Translations under genes and position numbers: made by a program | Notes under the pieces: model-generated | What the model was told of the DNA's origin: nothing | The model's input: only the letters and a program-made list of their open reading frames with translations | Database searches by the model: none | Assembly: GCF_014635585.1 (NCBI RefSeq) | Contig: NZ_BMDC01000001.1 | Span: 844,139-908,138 of the forward strand | Direction: 5' to 3' | Source of the DNA: Rothia aerolata | GTDB taxonomy: Bacteria; Actinomycetota; Actinomycetes; Actinomycetales; Micrococcaceae | DNA: 64,000 nucleotides | In this document: piece after piece, positions 45,573 through 53,394 of the stretch | How positions within the stretch are numbered: position 1 is the first letter of the stretch | How the letters are laid out: each line of letters begins with the position of its first letter

Positions 45573-45609
45573 GCGCAAAAAACTGCAAGTAACAACAAAC
45601 ATATTGCGC
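45573..45609. promoter_or_regulatory. Possible Lrp operator between lrp and azlC
   Basis: GCGCAA (45573-45578) and TTGCGC (45604-45609) form an inverted pair, centre to centre 31 bp, three helical turns, in the middle of the divergent intergenic region. Suggestive of Lrp-type binding on one DNA face; no consensus was tested. Confidence 0.35.
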
Positions 45610-45650
45610 GGGTTCTTCTCTAAAATTGCTAGAGATTATAGAGGGGTTGT

Positions 45651-46448
45651 ATGGCAGACACAGTGGAAGAGACACCCGGGGCTCGCTTTGGCTTCAAAGA
45701 TGCCCTGCGGGTGGGCGGAGTGGTCTTTGGCGGCTACCTGGTGCTGGGCCTTGGCCTGGGTATTTTAATTTCGTCTTTGGGTCTGCCCTGGTGGCTGGCT
45801 CCCCTGCTCTCTAGCCTGGTCTATGCCGGGTCAGTGGAGTTCCTGCTGGCCGGCATGATTGCCGCTTCCGCTCCCCTGGCCTCTATTGCCGCCACGACCT
45901 TTCTGGTCAATGCCCGCCACCTGGTCTACGGACTCTCCTTTCCACTGGAAAATATCCGTGGTTTCCTGCCCAAGTTCTACGGCATCTATTCGCTCACCGA
46001 CGAGCAGTTTGCCCTCAACGCGGGCCCGGATTCATCTACCCACAGCCAGGGGCGTCTGCTCTGGATTGGCCTACTGCTTCATCTCTCCTGGATTTCCGGT
46101 TCGACCCTGGGTGCGGTGGTCGGCGCCAGCTTTCTCGCCGGAATTAAAGGGATGGACTTTGTGATGACGGCGCTCTTCATCATTCTCGCCATCGAAGCCT
46201 ATCGGGCGCAGAAAGACAATGTCTCCGCCCTGCTGGCGGTTATTTCTGCGGCTGTTGCCATGATTTTCTTTCCGGGCTCCATGCTCACGGTGGCCCTACT
46301 GCTCTACGTACTGCTGCTACTGGTGCGCCACTTCTTCTCAAACAAGCGCCCCCGCACTGTTTCCACTGAAACACTCGCCTTAGGTGAGCCTGTTCAGCCC
46401 ACCGCCGGGAATCTTCAGGACGACGCCGGGGAGGCTCCGCGTGCCTAG
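45651..46448 (+). CDS. azlC: Branched-chain amino acid exporter, large subunit (AzlC/BrnF)
   Basis: 265-residue membrane protein of the LIV-E family with about seven helices, starting with FGFKDALRVGGVVFGGYLVLG. Motifs SSLVYAGSVEFLLAGMI, FLVNARHLVYGLSFP (invariant NARH) and SLTDEQFAL are diagnostic. It exports valine, leucine, isoleucine and methionine with AzlD. GAGGGG precedes the ATG by 4 bases. The C-terminal ~35 residues are a polar extension overlapping azlD by 8 bp. Confidence 0.92.
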   Translation: MADTVEETPGARFGFKDALRVGGVVFGGYLVLGLGLGILISSLGLPWWLAPLLSSLVYAGSVEFLLAGMIAASAPLASIAATTFLVNARHLVYGLSFPLENIRGFLPKFYGIYSLTDEQFALNAGPDSSTHSQGRLLWIGLLLHLSWISGSTLGAVVGASFLAGIKGMDFVMTALFIILAIEAYRAQKDNVSALLAVISAAVAMIFFPGSMLTVALLLYVLLLLVRHFFSNKRPRTVSTETLALGEPVQPTAGNLQDDAGEAPRA

Positions 46449-46770
46449 TCTCAGCTATATTTTCGCTGCGGTACTCATTGCTGCTGGCATTACCTTTGCC
46501 CTGCGCCTGCTTCCTTTCGGGCTCAAAAGCCTGCTAAGAAATTCAGCGGTGATGCACCATCTAGCCGCCTGGATTCCCCTGGGCGCCATGCTTTTGCTTG
46601 CCGCCTACGTTTTCTTCGAGATTGACTATTCTTCGGTGGAGACAGCAACTCCCTATCTGGCAGGAGCGGCAGGCACCATCGTGATGCAACTGTGGCGCAA
46701 AAACATGGTGCTCTCTATGGTGGTGGGCACCGGAATCTGTGTTGTGCTGGCCAACTGGGTGTTTGCTTGA
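46441..46770 (+). CDS. azlD: Branched-chain amino acid exporter, small subunit (AzlD/BrnE)
   Basis: 109 residues with about four helices; RLLPFGLKSLLRNSAVMHHLAAWIPLGAMLLLAAYVFFE is the AzlD core. The GTG at 46441 has GGGAGG 6 bases upstream and overlaps the azlC stop by 8 bp, which fits translational coupling of a two-subunit exporter. A longer frame from 46384 lies inside azlC and is not needed. Followed by a palindrome shared with tpx. Confidence 0.88.
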   Translation: MPSLSYIFAAVLIAAGITFALRLLPFGLKSLLRNSAVMHHLAAWIPLGAMLLLAAYVFFEIDYSSVETATPYLAGAAGTIVMQLWRKNMVLSMVVGTGICVVLANWVFA

Positions 46771-46796
46771 GTCGTTTTGCTGTTTGGCATACGCCA

Positions 46797-46856
46797 TAGT
46801 TCACTTTGGTTGATGGTGTACAGACTAGTTTGCACATAATCAACCAAAGTGAACTA
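46797..46856. repeat. 18-bp inverted repeat, sibling of the 43050 palindrome
   Basis: TAGTTCACTTTGGTTGAT (46797-46814) pairs exactly with 46839-46856; the 24-nt interior is a decayed continuation of the stem. The arm differs from that at 43051 by one base. Both lie after convergent transporter genes. Confidence 0.75.
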
Positions 46857-46887
46857 AAAGCCCTAGGCACCCCGCCTTAAAACACAA

Positions 46888-46921
46888 AACGACCACCCGG
46901 AACTCTTGCCGGGTGGTCGTT
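46888..46921. terminator. Terminator between azlD and tpx
   Basis: Perfect 13-bp stem (46888-46900 with 46909-46921), 8-nt loop AACTCTTG, with a purine-rich flank reading TTTTGTGTTTT on the minus strand. It lies 28 bases after the tpx stop and is oriented for tpx. Confidence 0.8.
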
Positions 46922-46948
46922 CGAGAAAGGATATAAGCCTGAGTTGGA

Positions 46949-47446
46949 CTACTTGAGAGCCTTCAGCGCTGCCTCATAGTCGGGCTCTTCGGTAATTTCG
47001 GGAACCAGCTGGTTGTAGATGACTTCGCCCTGAGGGTTGAGAACAACCACCGCGCGAGCCAGCAGGCCGGCCAGGGGGCCGGAGGTCTGCTTGACACCGA
47101 AATCCTCACCGAAAGAGGTGCGGAAATCAGATGCGGTTACAACGTTTTCAATGCCTTCGGCTGCGCAGAAGCGATCCAACGCAAAGGGAAGATCCTTCGA
47201 TACGCAGACCACCACGGTGTTCTCCAGAGCAGCTGCCTGCTCGTTGAAGGTGCGTACAGACTGTGCACACACACCGGTGTCTACAGAGGGGAAAATGTTC
47301 AGAACAATGTTCTTACCTTCAAAGTCAGAGGTCTTGACCTCGGAGAGGTCAGCGCCAACCACTGAGAAGGTGGGGGCCTTGGTGCCCACTGCGGGCAGCT
47401 CGCCACTGGTAGTTACGGTTTCACCTTGAAATTTAGTTTCAGCCAT
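46949..47446 (-). CDS. tpx: Thiol peroxidase (Tpx)
   Basis: 165-residue atypical two-cysteine peroxiredoxin reducing hydroperoxides with thioredoxin or mycoredoxin. Peroxidatic Cys60 in PSVDTGVC and resolving Cys94 in ALDRFC are at the standard positions for the family. The ATG at 47446 ([11 protein letters not shown]) is chosen; a longer frame adds unrelated residues. Single gene with its own terminator. Confidence 0.93.
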   Translation of the reverse strand: MAETKFQGETVTTSGELPAVGTKAPTFSVVGADLSEVKTSDFEGKNIVLNIFPSVDTGVCAQSVRTFNEQAAALENTVVVCVSKDLPFALDRFCAAEGIENVVTASDFRTSFGEDFGVKQTSGPLAGLLARAVVVLNPQGEVIYNQLVPEITEEPDYEAALKALK

Positions 47447-47527
47447 ATGCCCATTGTGGCGCGCACTACCGACCGGGCGCAAGGTGTAGACGGTCATTTA
47501 CGCTGAAAGACTAGCCAGGGAAACCTC

Positions 47528-48472
47528 TTAGGTCAGGCGAATCAGGGCAACGCCAATAATCATGACGACGATTCCCGCCACCTGAATTAGACGCACGGGG
47601 CGCCGGGCGGCTTCGAAGATGCCAAACTTATCAATAATGAGAGAGGCAATAATCATACCGGTTAGCGAGGCAACGGTGGTTGTACCCACACCGAGAATGG
47701 GAACGAGCACAGCGTTGAGCGTGACGTAGCCGGCACCGAGCAGGCCGCCAATCCACATCCACCAGGGGTTGCCTTTCTTTTCAGCGGGAACGGTGACCTT
47801 GAGCTTCAGGCGCAGACCGAGAACAAGAAGGAAGAGAACGATGGTTCCGATGATGAAGGAGATAAAGGCTGCCTTAATTCCCGAACCGATCACGATACCC
47901 AGGTGACCGTTAATAGCTGCCTGGCTGGCCATCAAGAAGCCCACGAAAATTGCTAGAAGCTGCCAGCCGAGGTTGCTTGCCGGAGCGCTGACTTCCTTAC
48001 TTGCTCCCGGAACCGGAGCCGCCTTCTTGCGGCCGAGTGCCACCGCGGCAATCACACCTGCAATCACCAGCACAGCACCGATAACACGGGCCACGGTGAG
48101 GTCTACCTGGGTAGCCCTAAAGATACCGAACTGGTCGATAATCAGGCTCATCAGTACCTGGCCGGTAATGGGCAGAATAACCGACTGTACTCCGCCCAGG
48201 CGGGGGAAAATCAGAATGTTGGTGGTGAGCACAATGGCTCCGAGTAAACCACCGGCCCAGATCCAGGCGGGTTCACCGGCTACCTCTGAGGGCGAAAACC
48301 AAAAGGCGCCGTCCACCAGCAGAGCGAGAACCGCCAGAAAGACAGTACCGACGATGAAAGATATAAGGGATGATAGGTAGGGAGAAATAACGGCTAGACG
48401 TAGACGGGAGTTAATGGTGGTTTGCACCGGTAGGAGTGCGCCGCCCAAAATCATGAGCCCGAGGGCAAACAT
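47528..48472 (-). CDS. Duplicated DUF606 (YdcZ) DMT-type transporter
   Basis: 314 residues, about ten helices in two homologous halves joined near residue 155-165 (GRKKAAPVPGASKEV linker). Each half ends with the same motif: LIIDQFGIF about residue 110 and LIIDKFGIF about residue 270. DUF606 proteins are usually ~150 residues and work as pairs; here both subunits are fused. Substrate unknown. The upstream region (48473-48605) is AT-rich. Confidence 0.82.
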   Translation of the reverse strand: MFALGLMILGGALLPVQTTINSRLRLAVISPYLSSLISFIVGTVFLAVLALLVDGAFWFSPSEVAGEPAWIWAGGLLGAIVLTTNILIFPRLGGVQSVILPITGQVLMSLIIDQFGIFRATQVDLTVARVIGAVLVIAGVIAAVALGRKKAAPVPGASKEVSAPASNLGWQLLAIFVGFLMASQAAINGHLGIVIGSGIKAAFISFIIGTIVLFLLVLGLRLKLKVTVPAEKKGNPWWMWIGGLLGAGYVTLNAVLVPILGVGTTTVASLTGMIIASLIIDKFGIFEAARRPVRLIQVAGIVVMIIGVALIRLT

Positions 48473-48605
48473 AATGAATCACTTCTTTCTGGATTGAACT
48501 TATGAGCTCTTGTATTGCTGTATTGCACTTTTTACATTACTCCTATTAGTTGATTTGTAAACCAATATTTCTCATCTATTTCTTTCTCACCAGTTAGGAC
48601 TTTGA

Positions 48606-50981
48606 GTGACCTCTTCTCTTTCGACCCCGGCAGATTCCCACCGGAGCATCCGAATTACCGGAGCCCGCAGTAATAACCTCAAGGGCATTACCGTTGAAAT
48701 TCCCAAACACAGGCTCACCGTCTTCACCGGAGTCTCAGGTTCCGGCAAGTCCTCTCTGGTTTTTGGCACGGTGGCCGCAGAGTCGCAACGGCTCATTAAC
48801 GAAATCTACCCGGCTTTTGTGCAAGGCTTTATGCCCAACCTGCCCCGCCCCGAGGTAGATCTGATTGAGGGCCTGACCACCGCCATTGTGGTAGACCAGG
48901 AACGAATCGGTGGCAACCCCCGTTCCACCGTGGGTACCGCCACCGATGCCACCGCCCTGTTGCGCATCCTCTTCTCTCGTCTGGCAGAACCAGCCATCGG
49001 CGGCCCCAACGCTTTCTCTTTCAACGTTGCCAGCGTGAGCGCCCAGGGCTCCCGTACCGTCGATAAGGCAGGGGCAAAGAAAGAGGTGGTGAGATTCAAC
49101 CGTGCCGGTGGTATGTGCCCCCGCTGTGAGGGTTTGGGCAGGGCAAACGAAATAGACCTGAGCCAGCTCTACGATGAAAATCTGACCCTGCAGGACGACC
49201 TTTTCACCATTCCCGGCTTCAACCACGGTAGCTGGAACGCCCGCCTCTACCGGGAATCGGGCCTCTACCCCGCCGATGTTCCCATTAAAGATTTCACCGA
49301 AGAGCAGCTGCGGGACTTCCTCTACAAGGAGCCCACCCGCATGAAGATTGCCGGAATCAATATGACCTACGAAGGCCTGATTCCCCGCATCGAGAAGTCA
49401 ATTCTCTCCAAAGATAAAGAAGATATGCAGAAGGCAAACCGCGAGTTTGCCGACCGCGCGGTGACTTTTGTAACCTGCCCAGACTGCGGAGGCACCCGCC
49501 TGAACAAGACCGCTCTCAGCGCAAAGATTAAGGGCAAAAATATTGCCGAGCTAACCGCCCTGCAGGTCTCTGACCTGGCCCAGTGGCTGCGGGAGCTCGA
49601 GGCACCCCAGGTTGCTCCGCTTTTGGAATCGCTACAGAAGACCCTGGATTCTTTCGTGCTGATTGGCCTGGGCTATATTTCTCTGGATCGTCCGGCGGCC
49701 ACCCTCTCGGGCGGTGAAGCTCAGCGGGCCAAGATGATCCGCCACCTGGGTTCGGCGCTGACCGACGTCACCTATATCTTCGACGAACCCAGCATCGGCC
49801 TGCATCCCCACGACCTCGCCAGCATGAACGAGCTACTGCTGTCTCTGCGCGATAAGGGCAATACCGTGTTAGTGGTCGAGCACAAGCCAGAGACCATAGC
49901 CATTGCCGACCACGTAATCGACCTCGGCCCCCGTGCAGGGAGCGCGGGTGGTGAAATCACCTTTGAGGGCTCTTTCGAGGATCTCAAACAATCAGAAACC
50001 CTCACCGGCCAGCACCTTGCCTACCGCGCCCAGCTCAAGAGCGCCGTCCGCAAACCCACCGGAACCTTCTCCATTAGCCAGGCCCAGCAGAACAACCTGC
50101 AGAAGGTCAGCGTAGATATTCCGCTGGGCGTGCTGACCGTGGTAACCGGTGTGGCGGGCTCGGGTAAGTCGTCGCTGGTGCACGGAAATCTGGTGGGTCA
50201 GAGCGTGGACGGCGCCGCGGTGGTTGCGATCGACCAGGCGCCGATTCGTGGCTCCCGCCGGTCAAACCCCGCCACCTATACCGGTCTAATGGATGCCATT
50301 CGCAAGGCCTTTGCCAAGGCCAATGGGGTCAAGCCCGGTCTCTTTTCTTCGAACTCCGAGGGCGCCTGCCCCGACTGTAAGGGCACCGGCACCGTAGATG
50401 TCGAGGCGGGCGTCATGGCCAAGGTCTCCCTGCCCTGCGAGACCTGCCAGGGCAGGCGCTTCAACGATGAGGTGCTGGAATACCGGCTGGGAGCGCTCAA
50501 CATCAGCGAGGTGCTGGAGCTCTCGGCGGAGAAGGCACTGGACTTCTTCAAGGCTGCGGAAACCAAGGTAGCAGCGGCGGTTAAGATTCTTGACCGCATG
50601 GTGGAGGTGGGCCTGGGCTACATCACCCTGGGCCAGCAGCTCTCTACGCTCTCCGGCGGCGAGCGCCAGCGGCTCAAACTGGTAACCCACATGGGTGAGA
50701 AGGGCGGGGTCTTTGTGCTGGATGAGCCGACCGTGGGCCTGCACCTGGCGGATGTGGAGCAGCTCCTTGCTCTGCTGGATCGCCTGGTGGGTTCGGGTAA
50801 GACCGTGGTGGTGATTGAGCACCACCAGGCGGTTATGGCCCATGCCGACCACATTATTGACCTGGGGCCCGGCGCCGGTAGCGAGGGCGGCAGGGTGGTC
50901 TTTGAGGGCAGCCCGGCGGAGCTGGTGGACTCGAGGACGACGCTGACGGGCCGCTACCTGGCGGAGTACGTAGGAGGGTAG
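48606..50981 (+). CDS. UvrA-like ABC-ATPase (short UvrA2/drug-resistance type)
   Basis: 791 residues, about 150 shorter than UvrA. Two ABC cassettes: Walker A GVSGSGKSS (42-50) and GVAGSGKSS, signatures LSGGEAQRAKM and LSGGERQRLKL, both with H-loop EHKPE and EHHQA. Zinc modules CPRCEG, CPDCGGT, CPDCKGT and CETCQG are kept, but the UvrB-binding insertion is missing. Such proteins are linked to resistance to DNA-intercalating compounds (DrrC-like) rather than general excision repair. GTG start with AGGA 7 bases upstream. No efflux or drug cluster adjoins it. Confidence 0.85.
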   Translation: MTSSLSTPADSHRSIRITGARSNNLKGITVEIPKHRLTVFTGVSGSGKSSLVFGTVAAESQRLINEIYPAFVQGFMPNLPRPEVDLIEGLTTAIVVDQERIGGNPRSTVGTATDATALLRILFSRLAEPAIGGPNAFSFNVASVSAQGSRTVDKAGAKKEVVRFNRAGGMCPRCEGLGRANEIDLSQLYDENLTLQDDLFTIPGFNHGSWNARLYRESGLYPADVPIKDFTEEQLRDFLYKEPTRMKIAGINMTYEGLIPRIEKSILSKDKEDMQKANREFADRAVTFVTCPDCGGTRLNKTALSAKIKGKNIAELTALQVSDLAQWLRELEAPQVAPLLESLQKTLDSFVLIGLGYISLDRPAATLSGGEAQRAKMIRHLGSALTDVTYIFDEPSIGLHPHDLASMNELLLSLRDKGNTVLVVEHKPETIAIADHVIDLGPRAGSAGGEITFEGSFEDLKQSETLTGQHLAYRAQLKSAVRKPTGTFSISQAQQNNLQKVSVDIPLGVLTVVTGVAGSGKSSLVHGNLVGQSVDGAAVVAIDQAPIRGSRRSNPATYTGLMDAIRKAFAKANGVKPGLFSSNSEGACPDCKGTGTVDVEAGVMAKVSLPCETCQGRRFNDEVLEYRLGALNISEVLELSAEKALDFFKAAETKVAAAVKILDRMVEVGLGYITLGQQLSTLSGGERQRLKLVTHMGEKGGVFVLDEPTVGLHLADVEQLLALLDRLVGSGKTVVVIEHHQAVMAHADHIIDLGPGAGSEGGRVVFEGSPAELVDSRTTLTGRYLAEYVGG

Positions 50982-51002
50982 GCCTGCGATCCGTTTGCTC
51001 TG

Positions 51003-51124
51003 GCGGGTGGGGTGGGGCCGACCTCCCTTAAACGCACGCTTCGCGATTCCGCTCGCTCCTGAGCGCTCGCAAGCTCGCACCCGCATCGCTTCATCCCGAT
51101 GCCAGTCGGCTCCACCCCACCCGC
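51003..51124 (-). repeat. Class A hairpin repeat, copy 7 (long form)
   Basis: Arms 51003-51022 and 51105-51124 pair over 20 bp with one G-U pair; stem sequence is unrelated to the other copies. The loop is 82 nt, the same length and closely the same sequence as copy 5 in reverse orientation. It is in the convergent junction of the UvrA-like and permease genes. Confidence 0.85.
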
Positions 51125-51152
51125 CGTCGCGCACCATCCTGGGCTGAGCCTG

Positions 51153-52187
51153 CTAGCCCCTCGCCTTTTTCTTCAGCAGAATCGCGATAAAGACCGGTAC
51201 ACCCACCACGGCGGTGCCCACGCCAATGGGCAGGGCCGTGGGTGAGAAGAAGATGCGGGAGAGGGCATCTACCCAGACCATGAAGATAGCGCCAAACACC
51301 GCGCTGAAGGGTACCAGCAGGGCGTGGCGGTGGCCGCAGATGAGCCGGGCGATATGGGGAATCACCAGGCCCACAAAGCCAATGGCACCCGCCACCGAGA
51401 CCAGCCCCGCCGTCACCAGCGCCGTCAAGGTCAGTAGCGAAATCCTCACGGCGGTGACGTTCACACCCAGGGCGCCTGCCATGTCTTCTCCGAAGGTCAG
51501 CACGTCCAGCGCGCGGGCTGCTGCCCAGCAGATAACCACCGCGATGAGGGCTACGGCGAGGGCGAGGTAGACCTGCTGCCAGCGCACCCCTTCGAGGGAG
51601 CCCAGCATCCAAAACATCACGCCGCGGGCTTCGTCGGAGTCGGCAAAAGCAAAGATCATCAGCGAGGTCAGCGCGGAGAAAAGCTGGGTGGAGGCAACGC
51701 CGGCCAGAATAAAGGCGGCGGTGTTTCCCCGGGCAAAGTGGGCAATCACGAGAACCGCGATAAAGGCGATAATGGAGCCGATAAAGGCACCGCCGGAAAG
51801 GCCCAGCACTCCCCCGCCCAGGCCCAGCATTCCGATGGCCACCGCGCCGGTGGAAGCACCCGAAGAAACGCCCAGAATATAGGGGTCGGCCAGCGGGTTG
51901 CGGAGCAGGGACTGAAGGAGCAGCCCGCAGAGGGAAAGCCCGGTACCGCAGGCGGCTCCCACCAGCGAGCGCGGTAGGCGGTCTTCCCAGACAATTGCGT
52001 CTTCGCTGCGGCGCACCGGTATATCGGTGAGACCCGCGTGGTTGGTGACGATGTCTCGGATATTCACCAGGGAGATATCCGCGCTACCCAGGGTGATTGC
52101 CACCAGGATAGAGACCACTAACGCCACCAGCCCGGCCGCGATGAGCAACCAGCGTTTCACGGGTTTCTTGGGAGATGCTTCCAGCAC
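51153..52187 (-). CDS. Iron-siderophore ABC permease (FecCD/FepD family)
   Basis: 344 residues, about ten helices. LPRSLVGAACGTGLSLCGLLLQSLLRNPLADPYILGVSSGAS is the FecCD signature, and GAIGFVGLVIPHIARLICGHRHALLVPFSA is the ATPase-docking region. GTG start at 52187, 6 bp after the binding-protein stop. It forms a two-gene unit; no ATPase gene is next to it, as the opposite flank is a class A hairpin and a convergent gene. Confidence 0.9.
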   Translation of the reverse strand: MLEASPKKPVKRWLLIAAGLVALVVSILVAITLGSADISLVNIRDIVTNHAGLTDIPVRRSEDAIVWEDRLPRSLVGAACGTGLSLCGLLLQSLLRNPLADPYILGVSSGASTGAVAIGMLGLGGGVLGLSGGAFIGSIIAFIAVLVIAHFARGNTAAFILAGVASTQLFSALTSLMIFAFADSDEARGVMFWMLGSLEGVRWQQVYLALAVALIAVVICWAAARALDVLTFGEDMAGALGVNVTAVRISLLTLTALVTAGLVSVAGAIGFVGLVIPHIARLICGHRHALLVPFSAVFGAIFMVWVDALSRIFFSPTALPIGVGTAVVGVPVFIAILLKKKARG

Positions 52188-52193
52188 GGTTGA

Positions 52194-53276
52194 TTAGTTC
52201 TCCAGCTTGTCTTGGTTTTCGCTGTACCATGCCTTGATTTTTTCAAGGCCATCTACGTAGCGGATGGAGGGGTTCATTTCGGCTCCGTGCAGGGCGATGT
52301 AGTTGCCCTCTTTCACCGCTTCAATCTGGCTTGCCAGCGGATCATTTTCTAAGAAGTCAATCTTGTCTTGGAGCTTGTCACCGGGGAAGCGATCTCGCTG
52401 AAGGTCGCCCAGAATCAGTACCTTGGGGTTCTCATCGACAATGGCTTCCCAACTCAGCGCCTCCCAGTCGTCGTCGCCAGACTCAAAGGCGTTGGTCATG
52501 CCGGTCTTGTCGGTGAGCACGTGCGGAGCGCCCTTGCCTCCAGCGATGTAGGGGGTCTTGGTGTCGGCAAACCAGAAGGCGACGTCGGCGCTGTCAAAAT
52601 CTACGCCCTCGGTTGCTGCCTTTTCGCGCTCCTGCAGGCTGCTGATCAGTTCTTCACCGCGGTCTTGAACGTCAAAGACCTCGGCCAGCTCCCTAATCTC
52701 CTGGAAGAGGGCGTCGGTGGTAACCGGGGTGGTTCGCTTGCCGCCGCCGTTGATACTCTGGCCGTTATCGCAGTCGGTGGGTGAGAGGTAGGAGGGAATG
52801 TCGGTCTCTGCCAGGCGGTCGCGGGTGACCACTCCGCCTTCCTCATTGAAATGGCGGCCGAAGGAGGCGGTCACGAAGTCGGGGTCGGTATCCATCAGCA
52901 CCTCGTAGGTGGGGGCGTTATCTGAGAGACGGGGAACCGACTCATTCTCATCGGCGAGGTCGTCAAGCACGGGGTCAGTCCACGAGGCGGTGCCCACCAT
53001 GCGGTCTTGCAGACCCAGGGAAAGCAGAATCTCGGTGGAGTCCTGGTCCAGCGAAACCACGCGTTCGGGTGCTTTTTCAATGGTGGTCTCTACGCCGCAG
53101 TTCTGTAAGGTCAGCGGGTACTGGGTTTTGCCTTCACCTGAGGACGACGCCGCCGGCGAGTTGGCGGCCTCAGATTCGGGTACTTCTTCTGAGGCTCCAC
53201 AGCCGGTGAGCAGAAGGGCTACAACTGCCAGCGTTGCGCTGCCAGCACGGAATCGCTGGGTGCTGAGAATGGTCAA
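52194..53276 (-). CDS. Iron-siderophore-binding lipoprotein (FepB/FecB family)
   Basis: 360 residues; signal peptide with lipobox LLLTGC (Cys near 26), a Ser/Ala-rich linker, then a cluster A-III binding domain (PERVVSLDQDSTEILLSLGLQDRMVGTASW). The start is a TTG at 53276 with GGAGG 7 bases upstream, which decides it. Probably ligand-specific for a hydroxamate or catecholate siderophore; class not resolved. First gene of the pair with the permease and likely iron-repressed. Confidence 0.88.
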   Translation of the reverse strand: MTILSTQRFRAGSATLAVVALLLTGCGASEEVPESEAANSPAASSSGEGKTQYPLTLQNCGVETTIEKAPERVVSLDQDSTEILLSLGLQDRMVGTASWTDPVLDDLADENESVPRLSDNAPTYEVLMDTDPDFVTASFGRHFNEEGGVVTRDRLAETDIPSYLSPTDCDNGQSINGGGKRTTPVTTDALFQEIRELAEVFDVQDRGEELISSLQEREKAATEGVDFDSADVAFWFADTKTPYIAGGKGAPHVLTDKTGMTNAFESGDDDWEALSWEAIVDENPKVLILGDLQRDRFPGDKLQDKIDFLENDPLASQIEAVKEGNYIALHGAEMNPSIRYVDGLEKIKAWYSENQDKLEN

Positions 53277-53347
53277 GGGAAAACCTCCGCTTAGAGTTTC
53301 AGCGTGTGCTACTGAAAGGGCTACTAGGGCAATCTGACATTGCCGTA

Positions 53348-53366
53348 TTAGCTTACCCTAACTTGT
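53348..53366. promoter_or_regulatory. DtxR/IdeR-like iron box
   Basis: TTAGCTTACCCTAACTTGT matches the DtxR/IdeR 19-bp operator (TTAGGTTAGGCTAACCTAA) at about 13 of 19 positions, including the TTAG..TTA..CTAAC core. It lies 72-90 bases upstream of the siderophore-binding gene start. It overlaps a possible -10 TAGGGT on the minus strand with TTAGGT 17 nt upstream. A GGCAAT/ATTGCC hairpin follows in the leader. Confidence 0.6.
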
Positions 53367-53394
53367 AAGAGTGAAACACCTAAGCATGTAATGT

